DNA from: Flavobacteriales bacterium
Lineage (GTDB): Bacteria; Bacteroidota; Bacteroidia; Flavobacteriales_D; Cryomorphaceae
Reading direction: 5' to 3'
NCBI GenBank assembly: GCA_022448105.1
Contig: JAKVAV010000022.1
Coordinates: 1-47,414 of the forward strand
Length of the DNA stretch: 47,414 bases
The translations under genes were made by a program, and so were the position numbers. The notes under the pieces were generated by a model. The model was given only the letters and a program-made list of their open reading frames with translations. It made no database searches and was not told the DNA's origin. Shown here one piece after another: positions 44,195 to 47,414 of the stretch. Every line of letters begins with the position of its first letter. The first letter of the stretch is position 1.

Positions 44195-45042
44195 AGTACC
44201 ATTTTTTCTATTGGACAAACGAGTATGCCTTCTGCTCCGGCAGCTCTTAATTGGTCAATGACTTCCCAGAACTCATCTTCTTTCACCACCGAGTGTAAAC
44301 TGCTCCAGCCTCCCTTGGCCAAGGGAAGTATAGTCGGACTCTTCATTCCAGGTAAAAGTTCGATGATTCGGTCAACCGATTTATTTGGAGCATTCAACAA
44401 AATATACTTGGATCTGTCGGCGGTATTCACTGCTCTGATTCTGAAGAGAAGACGCTCCACAATTTGGGATTTTTCGTTGCTCAGATTTTCAGAAGTGACC
44501 AGCAATGCTTCACTGTAGTCTACAGTTTCTACCTCCTTAAGACCATTTGCCAAAAGAGTGCTTCCAGTGCTAACGATGTCGCAAACAGCATCGGCTAAAC
44601 CTATACTTGGCGCAATTTCTACGCTTCCGCTGATCTCTTCTATTTCTGCCTCAAGGCCTTTTTCCTTGAGGAATTCCTGAACGATCCGAGGGTAAGAGGT
44701 GGCAATTTTTTTCCCGTTAAACCATACTAATCCAGTATAGTTCAATTCTCTCCTCACTGCGAGTGAAAGTCTGCATTTAGCAAATCCGAGTCGCTCCGCT
44801 ATGGCCAATTGCTTCGCTTTTTCTTTTACAACATTTTCCCCAACAATTCCAATGTCAGCTACTCCGTCTGCTACATATTGGGGGATATCATCGTCGCGGA
44901 GATAGAGTACTTCCAAGGGGAAATTGGAGGCCTCACTTTTTAGTTTTCCGCCATTGGAGACTTTTATCCCACAATTTTTAAGCAGCTCAATGCTCTTGTT
45001 ACTAAGTCTACCACCTTTTTGGATGGCCAATTTTAACTTCAT
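44191..45042 (-). CDS. hisG: ATP phosphoribosyltransferase (long form)
   Basis: The 283-residue product catalyses the first step. It has the bilobal catalytic core (MKLKLAIQKGGRLSNKSIELL, VADGVADIGIVGENVV, VEIAPSIGLADAVCDIVSTGSTL) and a C-terminal regulatory domain (about 205-283), so it is a HisG-L enzyme sensitive to histidine feedback without HisZ. It heads the operon and follows the attenuator by 20 bases. Order of the operon is hisGDCBHAF(IE). Confidence 0.96.
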   Translation of the reverse strand: MKLKLAIQKGGRLSNKSIELLKNCGIKVSNGGKLKSEASNFPLEVLYLRDDDIPQYVADGVADIGIVGENVVKEKAKQLAIAERLGFAKCRLSLAVRRELNYTGLVWFNGKKIATSYPRIVQEFLKEKGLEAEIEEISGSVEIAPSIGLADAVCDIVSTGSTLLANGLKEVETVDYSEALLVTSENLSNEKSQIVERLLFRIRAVNTADRSKYILLNAPNKSVDRIIELLPGMKSPTILPLAKGGWSSLHSVVKEDEFWEVIDQLRAAGAEGILVCPIEKMVL

Positions 45043-45062
45043 CGATCTTATTTTTAGGCATT

Positions 45063-45094
45063 AAAAAAGCCCCTCCGAAGACGGAGGGGCTTTT
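45063..45094 (-). terminator. Attenuator terminator of the his operon
   Basis: On the minus strand AAAAGCCCCTCCG, loop TCTT, CGGAGGGGCTTTTTT forms a strong hairpin followed by T6, located between the leader peptide and hisG. Confidence 0.9.
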
Positions 45095-45119
45095 GTAAGT
45101 TATATTTTACACTACAGCA

Positions 45120-45179
45120 CTACCGTTCTTCGGGGTGAACCGATGAAAACGCATGATGCTGATGTGTATGATTTCTCAT
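45120..45179 (-). CDS. hisL: Histidine operon leader peptide
   Basis: A 19-residue frame, MRNHTHQHHAFSSVHPEER, lies 26 bases ahead of the attenuator hairpin. Five of its 19 residues are His, four of them in the first nine codons, as in hisL of enterobacteria. Stalling of the ribosome at these His codons under histidine shortage would expose the segment at 45123-45133 (CCGAAGAACGG on the minus strand). That segment can pair with CCGTCTTCGG in the terminator (45075-45084), a helix of ten pairs with one bulged A, which breaks the terminator. Finished translation would cover it and let the terminator form. This is a complete two-state attenuator, inferred from sequence. Confidence 0.85.
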   Translation of the reverse strand: MRNHTHQHHAFSSVHPEER

Positions 45180-45186
45180 TAGGTTG

Positions 45187-45223
45187 CAAATTTAAGTTGA
45201 TCAAATCGGATCTACCAAATTTA
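45187..45223 (-). promoter_or_regulatory. Probable his operon promoter
   Basis: TAAATTTG (minus strand, 45194-45187) matches TAnnTTTG; a TTTG at 45219-45216 lies 21 bases upstream. With this pair the transcript would begin almost at the leader ATG. A second TAAATTTG (45223-45216) could instead give a longer leader. Confidence 0.45.
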
Positions 45224-45322
45224 TTTGACCAGTATAACTTTTAGTGGTCGATTTTGTTCAAATCAAAAAGAAAAAATAAAAGTGTTTTGACTGAATTCTT
45301 CATTTGAATCATGCAAAATTCC

Positions 45323-45352
45323 AAAAAGGCTGTCCTCAAAATAGAACAGCCT
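45323..45352 (-). terminator. Terminator of the 45385-47178 gene
   Basis: On the minus strand AGGCTGT ... ACAGCCT, with a 12-base loop, is followed by TTTTT. Confidence 0.75.
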
Positions 45353-45384
45353 CGCCTATATTTATGAATTAGTCTAATTCATAA

Positions 45385-47178
45385 TTACCTCAAGATTTGC
45401 AGCTTGATTGTTTCTTGAGCATCCCCTACAAGTAGGTTTATGAAGTAAATACCTTCGCTGAGGTCGTTTATATCAATGTATGCTCTATTCAATCCAACAG
45501 AGCGATTTCCAAGGTCGATAGTTTTCACTATTTGACCTACGACATTTACCATTTCAATGGTCACTCGATCTGCAGCAGTCAATTCTAGATCAACTGTAAA
45601 CTGATCATTTGTGGGGTTTGGATAAACTTTGGCGGATTGCTCAATTGATAAGCTTTTGTCGCCCAGAATAATTGAAGGAAGAGGCTCACATTGTCGTCCT
45701 TCCACTTCATCCGCAAAACGCTGAAGCGTTTCGATTTCGGTCTCATTGTCATCGTACGAATCTCGTGCAAAAATATATGCAAGGTCAATGTATTGAATAT
45801 CTCCTGGTGCAAAGGTAAATGGCCCGGATGAACCTAGCATTCTTCTCTCTCCTGGTAGCATTGCTTCGTTTTGTTCAGTCCAGCCGTCATCCCCTGTATA
45901 ATTGGGATCTGTTCCGTCAGTACCTACAAATAATGGATCTGAACCCCCAGAAAAATGATATCGAGTAGAAAGATTGTCAATGCCGTACCCAGTTCCTCCA
46001 TATGATAGACTTAGGCCATCTCGCCATCTTGAATTCATGTAGTTATAATATTCGATTGGTGTTTGTGGAGCCTGCATAAAGGCAGGTCCAACGCCTTCTG
46101 CGTAGAAGATAGAATTGCTCAACCCCAGACGTTCATTGTCAATAATTCCGTCATTATAGCCTGTTGTTTCATTTCCATAAAATGCCTGATTCAAAGGAGT
46201 ATCTAAGCCATCGTCATCAGCAAATACTCCACCGAGAATTTTCACACCAAATGCAGGTAGATCATCGGCATATCCTGGTCCGGAAAAATTTTGTTCATCA
46301 AATGAATCTCCATTGTAGACATAGAACATACTCCTTCCAACATCAGATGCGATGTAATCGTCAATAGGGTTTCCTAAATCTAAATCGGTGCAAATTGCAG
46401 AGTAAGTATCATTTGTAAGAGTGTTGTCCCTGTTTATGAGTTTGTATTGAACAAACAAAGTATTAAACTCAGCTTCAGATTCGGATTCATATCCATAAAC
46501 ACTTGTATGGATCTCCAACCCTATGCTCGAAATGTTTTCTGATAAAGAGTTGAGGCCAAGAGTATTCCATATGAAGTATGTAGAGAAATCTCCACATATT
46601 GCCGGATGATCTCCACTTGTAGGAGTGTAAACTCCATCATTATTGCGGTCTACATATGGAGCTAAATGATCTGCATATCCCGCAGCGCCCTCTGCTGGCC
46701 AGGTCAAAAAAGCTTCCGGAATTTCATAATCGGGAAAGTTAATGTCCACATCGCAATTTGAATCATTGAAGCAGTCGAAATAGTATTGGTGTTCATCAAT
46801 TTGAGCGGACGTAATAAACCAAACCCGATTGTATTCTGACACGTCTTCAGTGCTATTGGCGGCTCCGTTTAATTTTAATGGACCCCAATTTTCATTGCAC
46901 ATTTCATTCGCATCTTGGCAATGTCTGTGAAAGGCTATTTTTAAGTCTCCACTTGGCGATACTCCTCCCAGCCATATCGTTGATGTAAATACAGAGTGAT
47001 TTCCCTCTCCTGCTGGAACTTCTAATCCCGGTAAACCCTGAGAACGATTGTTGAAAAGGCTACCATTTGTCGTTTGAGCCCACCTAAAATTATTTCCTTC
47101 GAAAAAGAATGTTGGTTGTGAAAATGCGTAGAGCTGGATGAGTAGGAAAAGTGTAAGACTTGATAGATTTCTTATCAT
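45385..47178 (-). CDS. Large secreted protein with T9SS sorting domain
   Basis: The 597-residue product has a signal peptide (MIRNLSSLTLFLLIQLYAFSQ), a long Asn/Asp/Gly-rich body with aspartate-rich loops such as DRNNDGVYTP and FADDDGLDTP (calcium-binding-like) and a C-terminal sorting domain (about 515-597: KVYPNPTNDQFTVDLELTAADRVTIEMV...LSEGIYFINLLVGD). No catalytic motif is seen; it looks like a surface or extracellular structural protein of Bacteroidota. A homologue or gene with the same C terminus lies directly upstream at the window edge. The his leader lies beyond its terminator. Confidence 0.85.
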   Translation of the reverse strand: MIRNLSSLTLFLLIQLYAFSQPTFFFEGNNFRWAQTTNGSLFNNRSQGLPGLEVPAGEGNHSVFTSTIWLGGVSPSGDLKIAFHRHCQDANEMCNENWGPLKLNGAANSTEDVSEYNRVWFITSAQIDEHQYYFDCFNDSNCDVDINFPDYEIPEAFLTWPAEGAAGYADHLAPYVDRNNDGVYTPTSGDHPAICGDFSTYFIWNTLGLNSLSENISSIGLEIHTSVYGYESESEAEFNTLFVQYKLINRDNTLTNDTYSAICTDLDLGNPIDDYIASDVGRSMFYVYNGDSFDEQNFSGPGYADDLPAFGVKILGGVFADDDGLDTPLNQAFYGNETTGYNDGIIDNERLGLSNSIFYAEGVGPAFMQAPQTPIEYYNYMNSRWRDGLSLSYGGTGYGIDNLSTRYHFSGGSDPLFVGTDGTDPNYTGDDGWTEQNEAMLPGERRMLGSSGPFTFAPGDIQYIDLAYIFARDSYDDNETEIETLQRFADEVEGRQCEPLPSIILGDKSLSIEQSAKVYPNPTNDQFTVDLELTAADRVTIEMVNVVGQIVKTIDLGNRSVGLNRAYIDINDLSEGIYFINLLVGDAQETIKLQILR

Positions 47179-47275
47179 AGAATGGAATTTATTAGTTAAA
47201 CCGAAAATAGATAAGAGGCATTGAGTATAAAAACCGAATTACGGTAATTCTTAACAGGTCAAATCAAAACGAAAA

Positions 47276-47304
47276 AAAGCCGTCACATTTGATGTGACGG
47301 CTTT
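47276..47304 (-). terminator. Terminator of the gene cut by the window edge
   Basis: A 13-bp perfect stem AAAGCCGTCACAT / ATGTGACGGCTTT has a 3-base loop and, on the minus strand, a run of T. Confidence 0.85.
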
Positions 47305-47325
47305 CGGAAATAATCTGTATTCTAC

Positions 47326-47414
47326 TTATCGCACAATCTGTACTTTAAGCGTTCCTTGAGAATCTCCCACGAGTAGGTTCATGAAGTAAATACCTTCGCT
47401 GAGGTCGTTTACAT
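47326..47414 (-). CDS. C-terminal end of a second T9SS cargo protein (partial)
   Basis: The frame enters at the window end and stops at TAA 47328-47326. Its 28 visible residues (VNDLSEGIYFMNLLVGDSQG...LKVQIVR) are nearly identical to the end of the neighbouring 597-residue protein (INDLSEGIYFINLLVGDAQE...LKLQILR). This is a T9SS sorting-domain tail. Whether the bodies are also paralogous cannot be seen. Confidence 0.85.
   Translation of the reverse strand, partial: VNDLSEGIYFMNLLVGDSQGTLKVQIVR

Noticed and set aside
1-47414. CRISPR array, tRNA or rRNA genes
   Set aside because: No regularly spaced repeats and no cloverleaf or rRNA-like sequences were recognised by eye; a covariance search was not possible.

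Overview
The window comes from a Bacteroidota chromosome, most likely a marine member of the Flavobacteriales of the Cryomorphaceae type; the exact genus cannot be read from it. Support for this comes from C-terminal type IX secretion (T9SS) sorting domains (YPNP...G.Y.) on secreted proteins, Bacteroidota promoters of the TAnnTTTG type, several small Bacteroidota-specific protein families, and a carbohydrate/sulfate-ester degrading and glyoxylate-bypass gene content typical of marine heterotrophs.

Region 1 (1-5000) is accessory DNA. It starts with the 3' end of an IS5/IS903-type insertion sequence. A tandem array of three gene cassettes follows, all on the minus strand and all downstream of a co-directional tyrosine recombinase (3330-4457). 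The cassettes carry a HEPN-like gene; a Crp/Fnr-type regulator plus an SRPBCC protein; and a 2OG-Fe(II) oxygenase plus a small membrane protein. They are separated by attC-like inverted repeats. In every cassette the 8-10 bases at the 5' boundary are the exact reverse complement of the 3' box of the same cassette, which is what integron recombination produces. The recombinase lacks the IntI-specific insert and carries an extra N-terminal domain. This looks like an integron-like cassette system of Bacteroidota and is the most interesting item in the window.

Region 2 (5000-26600) is mostly envelope and secreted functions: a retropepsin-like lipoprotein, aquaporin Z, a GH16 glucanase and a PKD protein (both T9SS cargo), an ECF sigma factor operon with a membrane-anchored beta-barrel fusion and a lipoprotein, an MscS channel with a universal stress protein, a membrane-bound winged-helix regulator of inverted ToxR topology, an orphan lipoprotein, a type I sulfatase, and an ABC-2 transporter whose permease is fused to an M1 peptidase.

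Region 3 (26700-37300) holds a cyclic-nucleotide-domain histidine kinase coupled to a fused response regulator/thioredoxin-reductase-like flavoprotein without redox cysteines, a Big2-DM13 lipoprotein with an outer-membrane protein, and a RamB/ScfR-like regulator divergent from the glyoxylate-bypass operon aceB-aceA, followed by a DUF547 lipoprotein.

Region 4 (38100-45200) is a complete, translationally coupled histidine operon hisGDCBHAF(IE). It is preceded by a histidine-rich leader peptide, an intrinsic terminator, and an alternative pairing between the end of the leader gene and the terminator: a ribosome-mediated attenuator. The window ends with two neighbouring T9SS cargo genes (the second cut by the window edge) whose C-terminal coding sequences are almost identical.
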